A DNA stretch of 64,000 nucleotides from Flavobacterium sp. AG291 (GCF_003350375.1 NZ_QQAR01000010.1:1-64000), one strand, 5' to 3'. Positions 8,141 through 16,900 are shown, counted from the first letter of the stretch. Numbers and translations are program-made. The notes: generated by a model from the sequence alone, not told the origin.

Positions 8141-8820
8141 GCCGAAAGAAAATTTTATACGTAGAAGACGATAATACGCTGGCGTTCCTAACGTCAGATA
8201 ACTTAGAGCAATACTATGAGGTGGTACATTTTGCTAACGGGAAGGATGCTTTTGAAGCTTTTAAAAAAGAAGAGTTTGACCTGTGTATACTAGATGTGAT
8301 GCTACCTGAGATGGATGGCTTTGAGCTTGCCGCATCCATACGGGAACGTAACCTTGCCGTACCTATTATTTTCCTTTCAGCTAAAACACTTAAGGAAGAC
8401 CGTATAAAAGGGCTGAAGCTTGGTGCAGATGATTACCTCATAAAGCCTTACAGCATTGAGGAACTTATCCTGAAAATTGAGGTTTTCCTGCAACGCAGCC
8501 ACAAGGTTACACCATCAAAAAGTACCGCATGCATCATAGGCTCATTTACCTTCGATCCTGAAAATTATGTAGTGATAAAAGGCGATGAAAAAATAAGCCT
8601 TACCGAAAGGGAATCGGCATTGCTAAAGCTTTTCATTGACAACAAGAATACCATCCTGAAACGCGAAAAGATCCTTAGGGAACTTTGGGGTACCGACGAT
8701 TATTTCATGGGACGAAGCATGGACGTTTTTATCTCACGTTTACGCAAAATTTTCAAGGACGATGAAACTATCAGAATTGAAAATATCCCTAGGATAGGGT
8801 TTAAGCTTGTAGTACCGTAA
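8137..8820 (+). CDS. OmpR/PhoB-family response regulator
   Basis: A 227-residue regulator with an N-terminal receiver domain: acidic pocket YVEDDN near 8-13, phosphoacceptor Asp53 in CILDVMLPEMDG, switch Ser/Thr in FLSAKT near 79-84, Lys103 in YLIKPYS. A C-terminal winged-helix DNA-binding domain (about 127-227) contains LTERESALLKLF and the MDVFISRLRKIF recognition helix. It is the partner of the overlapping histidine kinase gene. Target genes are not evident from the window; the next gene, a cytochrome, is convergent. Confidence 0.94.
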   Translation: MSRKKILYVEDDNTLAFLTSDNLEQYYEVVHFANGKDAFEAFKKEEFDLCILDVMLPEMDGFELAASIRERNLAVPIIFLSAKTLKEDRIKGLKLGADDYLIKPYSIEELILKIEVFLQRSHKVTPSKSTACIIGSFTFDPENYVVIKGDEKISLTERESALLKLFIDNKNTILKREKILRELWGTDDYFMGRSMDVFISRLRKIFKDDETIRIENIPRIGFKLVVP

Positions 8821-8821
8821 A

Positions 8822-8883
8822 GCCCCCAACCCCAAAGGGGAGCTTTTCACGTATTGCAATTCCCCCTTTGGGGGGTTAGGGGG
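8822..8883. repeat. CCCC/GGGG palindromic intergenic element
   Basis: Left half GCCCCCAACCCC..AAAGGGG (8822-8840) pairs with right half CCCCCTTTGGGGGG..AGGGGGC (8861-8883). It lies between convergent genes and may terminate both. Its right end supplies the last codons and the TAA stop of the cytochrome gene. Confidence 0.75.
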
Positions 8884-9283
8884 CAACACTATAGAAATAA
8901 TCCTCAAGTGATTTCAGTTCCTCATCAGTAAAATTCTTAGTGATGGCAAAGTTGGCCTGCATTACCGCATATTGAGAAGGGTCTACCAATGGCTCGCCAT
9001 TGCCTTTAAGGAACTCGACCATATTGCCATTTTTCTCTTTGTATATTTTTGCAATTTCAATTACGCTTGGTCCAATAATCTTTTGGTCGGTCTTATGGCA
9101 AGAGAAGCAGTTTCCTTTTCCGTCAAAGATTTCCTGGCCTAATTGTTCAGAAGGGCTGAGGTCTGCCGTTGCGCCTTCAGAAACTGTTTCGCTTGTAGTG
9201 TAAGATGCGTCTTTTTTCTCTTCTGCTTTTTTGCATGAAAAAAGAGAAAGGGCAAGGAAAGGTATGATTAGTTTGTGTTTCAT
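8876..9283 (-). CDS. Cytochrome c lipoprotein, single haem
   Basis: A 135-residue lipoprotein with a lipobox at LFSC17, a charged Ser/Glu linker, and a class I cytochrome c domain. The haem attachment site is C59-x-x-C62-H63 (NCFSCHK). The distal Met ligand is probably in AVMQANFA near 107-109. The C-terminal helix has the usual EELKSLEDYFYS pattern. It is expected to carry electrons in the periplasm as a lipid-anchored protein. The terminal residues SVAP and stop are encoded partly by an intergenic palindrome, so the natural end may have been altered by repeat insertion. Confidence 0.9.
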   Translation of the reverse strand: MKHKLIIPFLALSLFSCKKAEEKKDASYTTSETVSEGATADLSPSEQLGQEIFDGKGNCFSCHKTDQKIIGPSVIEIAKIYKEKNGNMVEFLKGNGEPLVDPSQYAVMQANFAITKNFTDEELKSLEDYFYSVAP

Positions 9284-9301
9284 TTCAAAGTTTTTGCAAA
9301 T

Positions 9302-9335
9302 ATAAAAACAACCGCCCCTTCATAATGAAGGGGCG
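9302..9335 (-). terminator. Rho-independent terminator of hemB
   Basis: A perfect 11-bp stem (CGCCCCTTCAT/ATGAAGGGGCG, one-base loop, 9313-9335) is followed on the minus strand by GTTGTTTTTATA. It starts nine bases after the hemB stop and marks the end of the leftward haem gene run. Confidence 0.88.
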
Positions 9336-9343
9336 TAGTTAAA

Positions 9344-10339
9344 TTATTTATTCAAAAGTATAGCGGCTTCTTTGGCAAAATACGTCGATATAATATCGGC
9401 TCCTGCGCGCTTAATACAGTGAAGCTGCTCGATCATAATCTTGTCGTTGTCCAGCCAGCCTCTTTCGGCAGCAGCCTTGATCATGGCATATTCGCCCGAC
9501 ACATGATATACCGATACCGGTACATTAACAGCATTCTTCACTTCGCGAACGATATCCAGATAAGCGATGCCCGGTTTTACCATGACAATGTCAGCACCTT
9601 CTTCTACATCATGCAATGCTTCTCTAATGGCCTCGATGCGATTTGCATAATCCATCTGATAGGTCTTTTTATCTTTCGGAACTTTCACTTCCGATTCTTT
9701 CGGGGCACTGTCAAGTGCATCCCTGAAAGGTCCGTAAAAAGAAGATGCATATTTAGCGCTGTAGCTCATAATGCCTACATGCTGAAAACCTGCACTGTCC
9801 AGTCCTTCGCGAAGACGCAACACCCTGCCGTCCATCATATCGCTTGGTGCTGCAAAATCGGCTCCGGCCTCTGCATGAGATACCGCCATGCGAACAATGG
9901 CATCTACGGTTTCGTCATTAGCCACATCACCATTTTTGATAATGCCATCGTGTCCGTATATAGAGTAGGGATCAAGAGCCACATCGGGCATAACGATAAT
10001 TTCAGGAACAGCATCTTTAATGGCTTTGATAGCGCGCTGCATCAGTCCATCGGGGTTCCAGGCTTCTTTTCCGGTATTGTCTTTTAACTTGTCGTCTACT
10101 TTTACATAAATGTTTACGGCTTTTATACCAAGGCTCCAAAGCTCTTTTACTTCCTTAACGGTAAGGTCGATGGAACGGCGGAATATTCCCGGCATAGATG
10201 GGATAGCCACTTCTACATTTTTTCCTTCGGCAATGAACATTGGGAACATAAAGTCGTTTGGCGTCAGTATGGTTTCACGTACCAGCGAACGGATGGATTC
10301 GTTGGTGCGTAGTCTGCGGTCTCTGTGTATTGGAAACAT
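9344..10339 (-). CDS. hemB: Porphobilinogen synthase (delta-aminolaevulinic acid dehydratase)
   Basis: A 331-residue cytosolic enzyme that condenses two 5-aminolaevulinate molecules into porphobilinogen, the second step after HemA/HemL in tetrapyrrole synthesis. The catalytic Schiff-base lysines are in SYSAKYASSF (about 195-204) and VMVKPGIAYLD (about 250-260). The metal-binding region DVALDPYSIYGHDG lacks the three-cysteine zinc site of animal enzymes, so it should be of the Mg-type. It is the last gene of the leftward haem run and is followed by a strong terminator. Confidence 0.96.
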   Translation of the reverse strand: MFPIHRDRRLRTNESIRSLVRETILTPNDFMFPMFIAEGKNVEVAIPSMPGIFRRSIDLTVKEVKELWSLGIKAVNIYVKVDDKLKDNTGKEAWNPDGLMQRAIKAIKDAVPEIIVMPDVALDPYSIYGHDGIIKNGDVANDETVDAIVRMAVSHAEAGADFAAPSDMMDGRVLRLREGLDSAGFQHVGIMSYSAKYASSFYGPFRDALDSAPKESEVKVPKDKKTYQMDYANRIEAIREALHDVEEGADIVMVKPGIAYLDIVREVKNAVNVPVSVYHVSGEYAMIKAAAERGWLDNDKIMIEQLHCIKRAGADIISTYFAKEAAILLNK

Positions 10340-10378
10340 GATTATTATGTTTTAAGTTTACAGTTGACGGTTGTCAGT

Positions 10379-11329
10379 CTATAAATTGTATTTAGTTTTT
10401 ATTTTATTTTTTTCTCTTGTCAAAGCATCCGGGGCATTAAACCGATAACCAAAAAATATCGTCCCAAAGCTTACAGCATCATTCATTTCTACTTTGCTTT
10501 CGGTGTTATGGTTCGATGCGGTACCTTTTGTGTAGAGTCCGCCGTAAAAGGTATCTGAATTATATCCTAACGAAATGCTTAGCGAAGCTGTACTCAAAAA
10601 ATGGGTTTCATCTTCGCCCTCATCATTCATGTACGTTATTCCGCCGCCGAGGGAAATACCTCCGGCAACCAAAAAATTTTTAGCGATAACCCAGTTGTAA
10701 TTATATGCCGGAGACAGCGCAACATCTATAAAGTAAGACTTGCCTTTAAGGTCTTCGGTTTTATTGCCGTTCAGTTCGGTATAATAATACGAAAGCTGAG
10801 GTGCAAAACTTCCGGCACTTTTCAGTTGGCGTTCGCTTTGGAAAGCCAGTGCCCTGAACGAATAATTCTTATTGAAGACATAGGAAGTGCTTCCGCCTAC
10901 TTTAAAGGTTTTTAATCCCGAATAGTATATAGTAGTCTGAGGAGCCTCTAGGGAGATTCCTTTTTGGTAGATAAGATCAAAATGCTGCATCCATCTGCCC
11001 GGGAAAAGGGTCATGCTGTATGCTGTCATCTTAGAGCCTTTATTGTCTTTGTTTTCGGCAAAGAATTTAGGCGCAATACCAAAACTGAAAGAAATGAAAT
11101 CGTACTGAACCGAAACACCTAAGGTGGTCTTTTGGTTCGGAACCAAATCTACAGTTAGGTTTTCCTGGCTATAGTCAAGAGTAAATTGATTTGAGGTATT
11201 CAGTATAAACAGCTGTGTTGATATCTTGTCTTCAAATTTTTGAATATAGGGATTACTGAGGCTGTCGGTTTGTGCAAAACAACCGCTGCCTGTAAACAAC
11301 ATTGCTGCTATGTATCTGTTTACACCCAA
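10379..11329 (-). CDS. DUF4421-like outer-membrane protein of unknown function
   Basis: A 316-residue protein with a short N-terminal signal-like segment ending in CFAQ. Long amphipathic, aromatic-rich beta-strand stretches follow (for example YDFISFSFGIAPKFF and FYGGLYTKGTASNH), consistent with an outer-membrane or periplasmic beta-barrel. The KFEDKISTQLFIL opening of the mature part resembles DUF4421; that is recognition from memory. It overlaps hemF by 10 bases on the same strand and lies between hemF and hemB, so it is co-transcribed with haem synthesis genes. A role with haem or porphyrin is possible only by context. Confidence 0.7.
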   Translation of the reverse strand: MGVNRYIAAMLFTGSGCFAQTDSLSNPYIQKFEDKISTQLFILNTSNQFTLDYSQENLTVDLVPNQKTTLGVSVQYDFISFSFGIAPKFFAENKDNKGSKMTAYSMTLFPGRWMQHFDLIYQKGISLEAPQTTIYYSGLKTFKVGGSTSYVFNKNYSFRALAFQSERQLKSAGSFAPQLSYYYTELNGNKTEDLKGKSYFIDVALSPAYNYNWVIAKNFLVAGGISLGGGITYMNDEGEDETHFLSTASLSISLGYNSDTFYGGLYTKGTASNHNTESKVEMNDAVSFGTIFFGYRFNAPDALTREKNKIKTKYNL

Positions 11330-12222
11330 TCTATCGGATTTGCCAGTATTTTTATCAGTCGTTCTTCTTCGCTTCCTGCTGCCGGATGATGATCATATAC
11401 CCATTGCACATGTGGTGGAAGGCTCATTAATATACTCTCCATACGCCCATTGGTCTTAAGCCCGAACAGCGTTCCTTTATCGTGTACAAGGTTGAATTCC
11501 ACATAACGCCCACGGCGAATTTCCTGCCAGGTACGGTTTTCTTCATTATAAGGAATGTCCTTTCTTCGTTCTACAATCGGTACATAAGCCTGAAGGAAAC
11601 TATTACCAACTTCTGTTACGAAATCATACCAGTTGTCTATACTGAAGTTTTCAGAAGCCTTGCAGTGGTCAAAGAACAATCCGCCTATGCCGCGTGCTTC
11701 ATCACGGTGAGCGTTCCAAAAGTACTCGTCGCATTGTTTTTTGAACTTTGCGTAAAAGTCAGGGTTATGTTTGTCACAGGCCGTTTTACAGGTCTGGTGA
11801 AAATGTTTCGCATCCTCGTCAAACAGGTAGTAAGGAGTCAGGTCCTGCCCACCGCCAAACCAGCTGTCTACTACATTACCTTGTTTATCATACATTTCAA
11901 AATAACGCCAGTTGGCATGCACTGTAGGCACAAAAGGATTCTTTGGGTGGATAACCAAACTCAGTCCGCAGGCAAAGAAATCTACATCACCCACTTTAAA
12001 ATAAGCCTGCATTGCCGGAGGTAACGGGCCATGTACGGCAGAGATATTTACCCCACCTTTTTCGAACACGCTGCCATTTTCAATAACGCGTGTACGTCCG
12101 CCACCACCTTCGGCACGTTCCCATATATCCTCACGGAATTTTGCAGTACCATCTACCGCTTCAAGTCCTGAAGTGATGGTGTCCTGCAACTGTTGTATGT
12201 ATTGGTAAAATTTATTTTTCAT
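11320..12222 (-). CDS. hemF: Oxygen-dependent coproporphyrinogen III oxidase
   Basis: A 300-residue enzyme that decarboxylates two propionates of coproporphyrinogen III to give protoporphyrinogen IX using O2. Family hallmarks are intact: GGGGRTRVIENG, FACGLSLVIHPKNPFVPTVH, WFGGGQDLTPYY and RRGRYVEFNLVHDKGT. The start is placed at MKNKFYQY. The upstream in-frame ATG lies inside a palindromic repeat and adds a non-conserved leader. Dependence on oxygen fits an aerobic organism. It overlaps the downstream DUF4421-like gene. Confidence 0.95.
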   Translation of the reverse strand: MKNKFYQYIQQLQDTITSGLEAVDGTAKFREDIWERAEGGGGRTRVIENGSVFEKGGVNISAVHGPLPPAMQAYFKVGDVDFFACGLSLVIHPKNPFVPTVHANWRYFEMYDKQGNVVDSWFGGGQDLTPYYLFDEDAKHFHQTCKTACDKHNPDFYAKFKKQCDEYFWNAHRDEARGIGGLFFDHCKASENFSIDNWYDFVTEVGNSFLQAYVPIVERRKDIPYNEENRTWQEIRRGRYVEFNLVHDKGTLFGLKTNGRMESILMSLPPHVQWVYDHHPAAGSEEERLIKILANPIDWV

Positions 12223-12236
12223 ATGGTTCACAGCTT

Positions 12237-12309
12237 TGAGATTCTTCGACTTCACTGCGTTTCGCTCAGAATGACAACATATGTCATTTCGACGACAGGA
12301 GAAATCTCA
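12237..12309. repeat. REP-like palindrome with GAATGACA/TGTCATTTC core
   Basis: Outer arms TGAGATTC (12237-12244) and GAAATCTCA (12301-12309), and inner arms GAATGACA and TGTCATT around 12269-12289, form a long imperfect hairpin. It sits between the stop codon of the 116-residue gene and the start of hemF. Confidence 0.75.
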
Positions 12310-12313
12310 GAGA

Positions 12314-12664
12314 TTATTTCAGCGCATTTATCTTATTAAAAATATCAAACGAGAACATCTTGCTTTCGACCTGTGTGAAATTGTACAAAGCGATGGCCTT
12401 GTCCTTAAAGGTAGGATTAGCAGCCAGTATATCGGCCAGGCGTTCCATATTAGCAAAGTCAAAATGCAGTTTGGTTATATGAGCATTCAGTTCATCACCT
12501 GTCATGGCAGCAAGGCTTTCATAAGACAATCCAAGCTGGGTAAGCAACGGTTGTGCTTCATCTTTCAGCCAGCCTTCAGGAACATAAGCCAGTTCCATAA
12601 GCTTGTTCAGGATGTTGTTTATCCTTTCATTCTCTTCGTCGCGTAGTCCTAAGCTTAGGGACAT
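12314..12664 (-). CDS. Unknown small alpha-helical protein in the haem gene run
   Basis: A 116-residue acidic protein predicted to be soluble and almost entirely helical, with no signal peptide and no cysteine. It begins MSLSLGLRDEENERIN and contains GWLKDEAQPLL, GLSYESLAAMTGDELNAHITKLHFDFANM and ADILAANPTFKDKAIALYNF. I do not recognise a family. It lies between hemE and hemF on the same strand, with repeats on either side, so co-expression with haem synthesis is likely. It reads as a real gene because the flanking spaces are repeat-filled and the codon pattern matches its neighbours. Confidence 0.75.
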   Translation of the reverse strand: MSLSLGLRDEENERINNILNKLMELAYVPEGWLKDEAQPLLTQLGLSYESLAAMTGDELNAHITKLHFDFANMERLADILAANPTFKDKAIALYNFTQVESKMFSFDIFNKINALK

Positions 12665-12671
12665 AATCTTT

Positions 12672-12741
12672 AGTTTGCAGTGGTCAGTGGTCAGTATTCA
12701 GTCAGAGAGGAACTGCCGACTGCTACTGCCAACTGAATACT
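12672..12741. repeat. AGTATTCAGT/ACTGAATACT intergenic repeat
   Basis: A perfect 10-bp inverted pair (AGTATTCAGT 12693-12702, ACTGAATACT 12732-12741) is embedded in CAGTGGTCAGTGGTCAGT and ACTGCCGACTGCTACTGCC words. Its right end contributes to the TAG stop of hemE. Confidence 0.65.
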
Positions 12742-13765
12742 ATTTATATTCCTTCACCGCGTCAATAAATGCTTTGGCATGGTCTACCGGAATGTTAGGC
12801 AGTATGCCGTGGCCTAAATTTACAATATAATTGTCTTTGCCAAACTCATCGATCATTTGGTGAACCATTTTTTTGATGGTTGGTATAGGCGATAACAGTC
12901 GTGACGGATCAAAATTACCTTGTAGTGTAATTCTTCCGCCTGAAAGGTAACGGGCATTGCGTGCCGAGCATGTCCAGTCTACACCAAGTGCCGATGCCTT
13001 GCTTTGTGCCATATCGTTAAGAGCAAACCAACAACCTTTTCCAAACACGATAACGTGTGTTTCGGGAGCCAGTGCTTCTACGATCTGGTTGATATATTTC
13101 CATGAGAATTCCTGATAGTCTACAGGTGATAGCATACCACCCCAGCTGTCAAATACCTGTACGGCGTTTACACCTGCTTTTACTTTTTCTTTAAGGTAAG
13201 CAATGGTAGTATCGGTAATTTTCTGAAGTAGTGCGTGCGCCGCTTCAGGCTGCGAAAAGCAAAAACCTTTGGCTGTATCAAAACTTTTTGAGCCTTTTCC
13301 TTCTACCGCATAACAGAAGATCGTCCATGGCGAACCTGCGAAACCGATAAGCGGCACTTCGTCGTTCAGCATTTCTTTTGTCAGCTTAATGGCATCCATT
13401 ACGTAACCAAGGGTTTCGTGAATGTCCGGTACGCGTACTTTCTCTACGTCCTGAGCAGTGCGTATAGGGTTTGGTAAAAACGGACCTACACTTTCTTTCA
13501 TCAATACTTCAATACCCATAGCCTGTGGTACCACAAGGATATCAGAGAAAAGGATGGCAGCATCCGGTTTTACGATACGGATAGGCTGTACCGTAATCTC
13601 GGCAGCAAGCTCAGGCGTCTGGCAGCGGGTAAAGAAATCATACTTGTCGCGCAGTGCACGGAATTCAGGTAAGTACCTGCCTGCCTGGCGCATCATCCAT
13701 ACCGGTGGGCGTTCTACTGTCTCGTTGCGTAATGCTTTTAAGAAAAGGTCGTTTTTTATGCTCAT
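12740..13765 (-). CDS. hemE: Uroporphyrinogen decarboxylase
   Basis: A 341-residue cytosolic enzyme converting uroporphyrinogen III to coproporphyrinogen III. Conserved features are [17 protein letters not shown] near residues 19-35, [24 protein letters not shown], the [13 protein letters not shown] segment, and [15 protein letters not shown] at the C-terminus. The start is set at [12 protein letters not shown]. The earlier ATG falls within the palindromic repeat at 13791-13860. It is upstream of the unknown 116-residue gene and hemF in the same leftward run. Confidence 0.96.
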   Translation of the reverse strand: MSIKNDLFLKALRNETVERPPVWMMRQAGRYLPEFRALRDKYDFFTRCQTPELAAEITVQPIRIVKPDAAILFSDILVVPQAMGIEVLMKESVGPFLPNPIRTAQDVEKVRVPDIHETLGYVMDAIKLTKEMLNDEVPLIGFAGSPWTIFCYAVEGKGSKSFDTAKGFCFSQPEAAHALLQKITDTTIAYLKEKVKAGVNAVQVFDSWGGMLSPVDYQEFSWKYINQIVEALAPETHVIVFGKGCWFALNDMAQSKASALGVDWTCSARNARYLSGGRITLQGNFDPSRLLSPIPTIKKMVHQMIDEFGKDNYIVNLGHGILPNIPVDHAKAFIDAVKEYK

Positions 13766-13790
13766 GTTTGTTTTTGTTATATCCGGCTCT

Positions 13791-13860
13791 GTCATTGCGA
13801 GCGGAGAGTATCGGAGCGTGGCAATCTCTAGATTGCTTCGTCGTTCCTCCTCGCAATGAC
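13791..13860. repeat. REP-like palindrome, GTCATTGCGAG...CTCGCAATGAC family, copy 2
   Basis: Ends GTCATTGCGAG (13791-13801) and CTCGCAATGAC (13850-13860), with interior GGAGCGTGGCAATCT and AGATTGCTTCGTCGT, match the copy at 3259-3349 closely but lack its extra hairpin. It lies between hemD and hemE inside the haem run. Confidence 0.85.
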
Positions 13861-13872
13861 GAACGTCATTTA

Positions 13873-14538
13873 CTATTTCTTATAATAATTTATACACTGT
13901 ATAATCACATTCTCAACCGATGGCTGATTAGCAATCACTACATTTTGTGTTATATCTTTCAATGCGTTTGCCGTAGTTGTACCAATGCAAAAGCAGGTTT
14001 CATTCGTAATGTTGTTTTCTTTCAGGTAACTTTCTACGCCGCTTGGGCTGTAAAAAAGTATGCCATTCAGTTTGCTCTTAATCGTGTGTGGCGAAAGCAC
14101 TGTTTCATACGCCTGAATCTCATTCATTTCAATTCCGGCGGCTTTTAATGCTTCCGGTAGCGTATCTCTTCTCAGGTTGCCCGAGAAAAAAGTAAAGCTT
14201 TCATCGGCATAACCTTGAGTAATCGTTTTGGCAAGCTCTTCGGCATAATCGGTGCAGACCTTTACGGTGTAGCCGTAATGTTCAAGGGCTGCTTTGGTTT
14301 TTATGCCTACACAAAAGATACCCTTATCCTTAAGCTGTGCCGAATCGCCATTGTGCAAAAAGCTAATTACCGCATTCTGACTGGTGAATATCAGGTTATC
14401 CTTTGCGGTGCCAATCTCAAAACGTTTCAGGCTAACCGAGATAAAATCAGCTTCTACCACTGCCAACCCTGCATTGAGCAGGAATTGCTTATGGTTTGCC
14501 AAAAGCTTTTTGGTAGACAGCACACGAAAGGTTTCCAT
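13873..14538 (-). CDS. hemD: Uroporphyrinogen-III synthase
   Basis: A 221-residue two-domain protein that cyclises hydroxymethylbilane with D-ring inversion to uroporphyrinogen III. HemD sequences are highly divergent. Supporting features are [12 protein letters not shown] near 49-60, [32 protein letters not shown], and the near-universal [12 protein letters not shown] and [12 protein letters not shown]. The start overlaps the hemC stop by one base. Order and strand (hemA-hemC-hemD) support the call. Confidence 0.92.
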   Translation of the reverse strand: METFRVLSTKKLLANHKQFLLNAGLAVVEADFISVSLKRFEIGTAKDNLIFTSQNAVISFLHNGDSAQLKDKGIFCVGIKTKAALEHYGYTVKVCTDYAEELAKTITQGYADESFTFFSGNLRRDTLPEALKAAGIEMNEIQAYETVLSPHTIKSKLNGILFYSPSGVESYLKENNITNETCFCIGTTTANALKDITQNVVIANQPSVENVIIQCINYYKK

Positions 14539-15458
14539 TATTTTTTCAGTTGGTCCTTAATCTTCGCCATTAGTTCGCTACCGCCATTATTCAGCACTTC
14601 ATGGGCACATTTGTTGCCAAATTCTGCCGCGTCTTCATCGGTATCCATCACTTTTTCTATATGGATCCGTTCTTTGCCATCTATTGATAATAGTACACCC
14701 TCAAAACGGATATCTCCGTCTATATTGGTTGCCAATGCGCCTATAGGAGCCGTACAGCCACCCTCAAGCGTTCGCAGGAACTGACGTTCAATACGGGTGC
14801 ACAATTCGGTTTCGGCATGGTTTAGTTTTGCCAGAGCTTCAAGACTGTAAAGGTCGTTTTCCATAGCAACTACTACCATAGCACCCTGCGCAGGAGCCGG
14901 AATCATCCAGTCCAGATCGATATAATTTTCAGGAAGCAGGTTAATGCGCTCCAATCCGGCAGCGGCAAAAACAGCCCCATCCCAGTTGTTGTCTTTGAGC
15001 TTCTGCAAACGGGTATTTACATTACCGCGAAGGTCGGTTACATTATGATTAGGGTAGCGGTGCAGCCATTGTGCCTGTCGGCGAAGGCTGCCTGTTGCGA
15101 TAGTACCATTATCATGAAGGAAATCGGTATTCCCTTTATGTACAAGAATGTCGTTTACATTAGCACGCTCTAAAACGGCTGCCTGCACTATGCCTTTTGG
15201 CAATGCGGTAGGCACGTCTTTCATGGAATGTACTGCAATGTCTACCTCGCCTTTTATCATGGCAACATCCAGTGTTTTAGTAAAAATACCGGTAATGCCA
15301 AGTTCGTATAGCGGGACATCGAGAATAATGTCTCCGGTAGATTTTACGGCAACAATTTGTGTCGGATACCCTAACTGATTCAGTTTGCGTTCTACGGTAT
15401 GCGCCTGCCAAAGGGCAAGTTCGCTATCGCGGGTACCTATTCGTATTGGTTTTTTCAT
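14538..15458 (-). CDS. hemC: Hydroxymethylbilane synthase (porphobilinogen deaminase)
   Basis: A 306-residue enzyme that polymerises four porphobilinogens. Conserved segments: IRIGTRDSELALWQA at the N-terminus, HSMKDVPTALP, ATGSLRRQAQWL, LRGNVNTRLQKL, APAQGAMVV, and LEGGCTAPIGAL, whose cysteine attaches the dipyrromethane cofactor. The start is MKKPIRIG, which overlaps the hemA stop by four bases (ATGA). The longer frame would run deep into hemA. It is translationally coupled to both hemA and hemD. Confidence 0.96.
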   Translation of the reverse strand: MKKPIRIGTRDSELALWQAHTVERKLNQLGYPTQIVAVKSTGDIILDVPLYELGITGIFTKTLDVAMIKGEVDIAVHSMKDVPTALPKGIVQAAVLERANVNDILVHKGNTDFLHDNGTIATGSLRRQAQWLHRYPNHNVTDLRGNVNTRLQKLKDNNWDGAVFAAAGLERINLLPENYIDLDWMIPAPAQGAMVVVAMENDLYSLEALAKLNHAETELCTRIERQFLRTLEGGCTAPIGALATNIDGDIRFEGVLLSIDGKERIHIEKVMDTDEDAAEFGNKCAHEVLNNGGSELMAKIKDQLKK

Positions 15459-16711
15459 TTGGAAGAAGGTTCGATCTGAAACACCTTTTCGATCCATTCG
15501 ATGCTTTCATCTACCATTGTATCGCGGTCTTTAAGATGATTTGCAAAATGTGTCGTAATCTTGTGTATAATGCGCTGGCTGATTATTTCGGCCTGCTCTT
15601 CATCAAAATTACTTATTTTTTTGCGTTGAAAGTTAAGCTCAGTATCTTTTATAGTATTAAGCTTTTCTTTAAGGGCGTTTATAGTAGGGGCAAATTTTCG
15701 GGCTGTTGTCCAGTCGGTAAATTCGCCTTTAATATCTTCAATAATAGCCTCGGCAGCAGGAATATGTTTCTTGCGGTTTTCAAGGGTAATATCTGTAATT
15801 TTGGAAAGGTCATCAAGATGTACCACAGTAACACCTTCAAGTTCCGTTACATTGCTGTGCACGTTTTTAGGAATAGAAAGGTCAAGGATAAGCAATGGTT
15901 TATTGATGTCCAGAATATCTTTATCAATAGTAGGCATAGGAGCTCCTGTAGCAACTACAAGCACATCGGCTTTAGCTACTTCCAGCGGAAGCAGGTCGTA
16001 GTCCTTGACGATGAGGTTAAATTTTCCGGCTACCTGTTCTGCTTTTTCACGGGTACGGTTAACAAGGATAATGTGGTCGTTCTTGGTATGCTTAACCAGG
16101 TTTTCGCAGGTATTGCGTCCTATCTTGCCGGTGCCAAAAAGCAGTATGTTCTTGTTTTGGATATCGGTCACATTGTTCATAATGTACTGTACCGATGCAA
16201 ATGATACCGATGTGGCTCCCGAACTAAGTTCGGTTTCGTTTTTAATCCGTTTGCTTGCCTGTATCACGCAGTTTACAAGACGTTCCATAAAAGCATTGGT
16301 AAGCCCTAATGATTTTGATTCGCTAAAACTGGTCTTGATCTGGCTGATGATTTCGAAATCACCTAATATCTGGCTGTCAAGTCCTGAGCCCACACGGAAT
16401 ACGTGATCGATGGCTTCAGCATTTTTATATACAAAGGCTACACGCTGAAATTCTTCAACAGTACCCTGGCTGTTATCACAAAGTAGTTTTATTAACTGAT
16501 AAGGGTGTTGGGCATAACCGTATATCTCGGTTCTGTTGCAGGTAGATATAACAACAAGGCTCTCGATGCCTTCCTGTTTTGCCTGCTCCAGCAAAGCAGT
16601 CTTTGCCGTATTTCCTAAACTAAATTTGCCCCTTATCTCGGCATCGGCTTTCCTGTAACTCAGACCCACCGCATAAAAATAATGATGCCTCGATATATTA
16701 TTGTTCTCCAT
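15455..16711 (-). CDS. hemA: Glutamyl-tRNA reductase
   Basis: A 418-residue enzyme that reduces glutamyl-tRNA to glutamate-1-semialdehyde, the first committed step of the C5 haem pathway. The catalytic cysteine is in STCNRTEIYGY (Cys58). The NADPH-binding segment is LLFGTGKIGRNTCENL, and a C-terminal dimerisation helix is present. The ATG at 16711 is preferred over an in-frame GTG three codons earlier. It is the first gene of the leftward haem run. hemL, the next enzyme, is not in the window. A -7 element (TACTTTTG) is about 27 bases upstream. Confidence 0.95.
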   Translation of the reverse strand: MENNNISRHHYFYAVGLSYRKADAEIRGKFSLGNTAKTALLEQAKQEGIESLVVISTCNRTEIYGYAQHPYQLIKLLCDNSQGTVEEFQRVAFVYKNAEAIDHVFRVGSGLDSQILGDFEIISQIKTSFSESKSLGLTNAFMERLVNCVIQASKRIKNETELSSGATSVSFASVQYIMNNVTDIQNKNILLFGTGKIGRNTCENLVKHTKNDHIILVNRTREKAEQVAGKFNLIVKDYDLLPLEVAKADVLVVATGAPMPTIDKDILDINKPLLILDLSIPKNVHSNVTELEGVTVVHLDDLSKITDITLENRKKHIPAAEAIIEDIKGEFTDWTTARKFAPTINALKEKLNTIKDTELNFQRKKISNFDEEQAEIISQRIIHKITTHFANHLKDRDTMVDESIEWIEKVFQIEPSSK

Positions 16712-16737
16712 AGTGCGCACTTATCCTAAAAGTTCTA

Positions 16738-16745
16738 CAAAAGTA
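16738..16745 (-). promoter_or_regulatory. -7 promoter element TACTTTTG for hemA
   Basis: An exact TAnnTTTG match on the minus strand, placing the transcript start around 16731, about 20 bases before the hemA ATG. Confidence 0.5.
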
Positions 16746-16877
16746 TTGTGAACGTTTTTTAAAAAATAACGCTCAAAGTCCTATTTGTATCGCTGTGGGA
16801 TATTTTGGCACGAAAATGTATTTATTTGGTCAAATAATCTAAATTTGCAATAAAATCAGCGTATTGCAAAAATATAG

Positions 16878-16894
16878 TTTAGAATAATTCTAAA
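16878..16894. promoter_or_regulatory. Perfect 17-bp palindrome resembling a Fur/PerR/Irr-family box
   Basis: TTTAGAATAATTCTAAA has 8-base arms around one central A. The inner 7-1-7 form (TTAGAAT-A-ATTCTAA) has the architecture known for Fur-superfamily operators. It spans the region expected for the -33 element and spacer of a rightward promoter whose -7 element is TAGATTTG at 16901-16908, an arrangement suited to repression of the AraC-hemH side. The hemA start is about 167 bases away. A partly matching box lies at feoA (35161-35177). Confidence 0.6.
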
Positions 16895-16900
16895 TAAAGT

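Noticed and set aside
9419..10087. Plus-strand open frame of 222 codons inside hemB
   Set aside because: Antisense shadow; hemB is unambiguous.
10352..10380. CAGTTGACGGTTGTCAGTC words before hemB as a further repeat copy
   Set aside because: Too short and degenerate to assign to the CAGT-rich repeat family with confidence.
15359..16204. Plus-strand open frame of 281 codons over hemA/hemC
   Set aside because: Shadow of hemA and hemC; no domain and Phe/Lys-rich composition.
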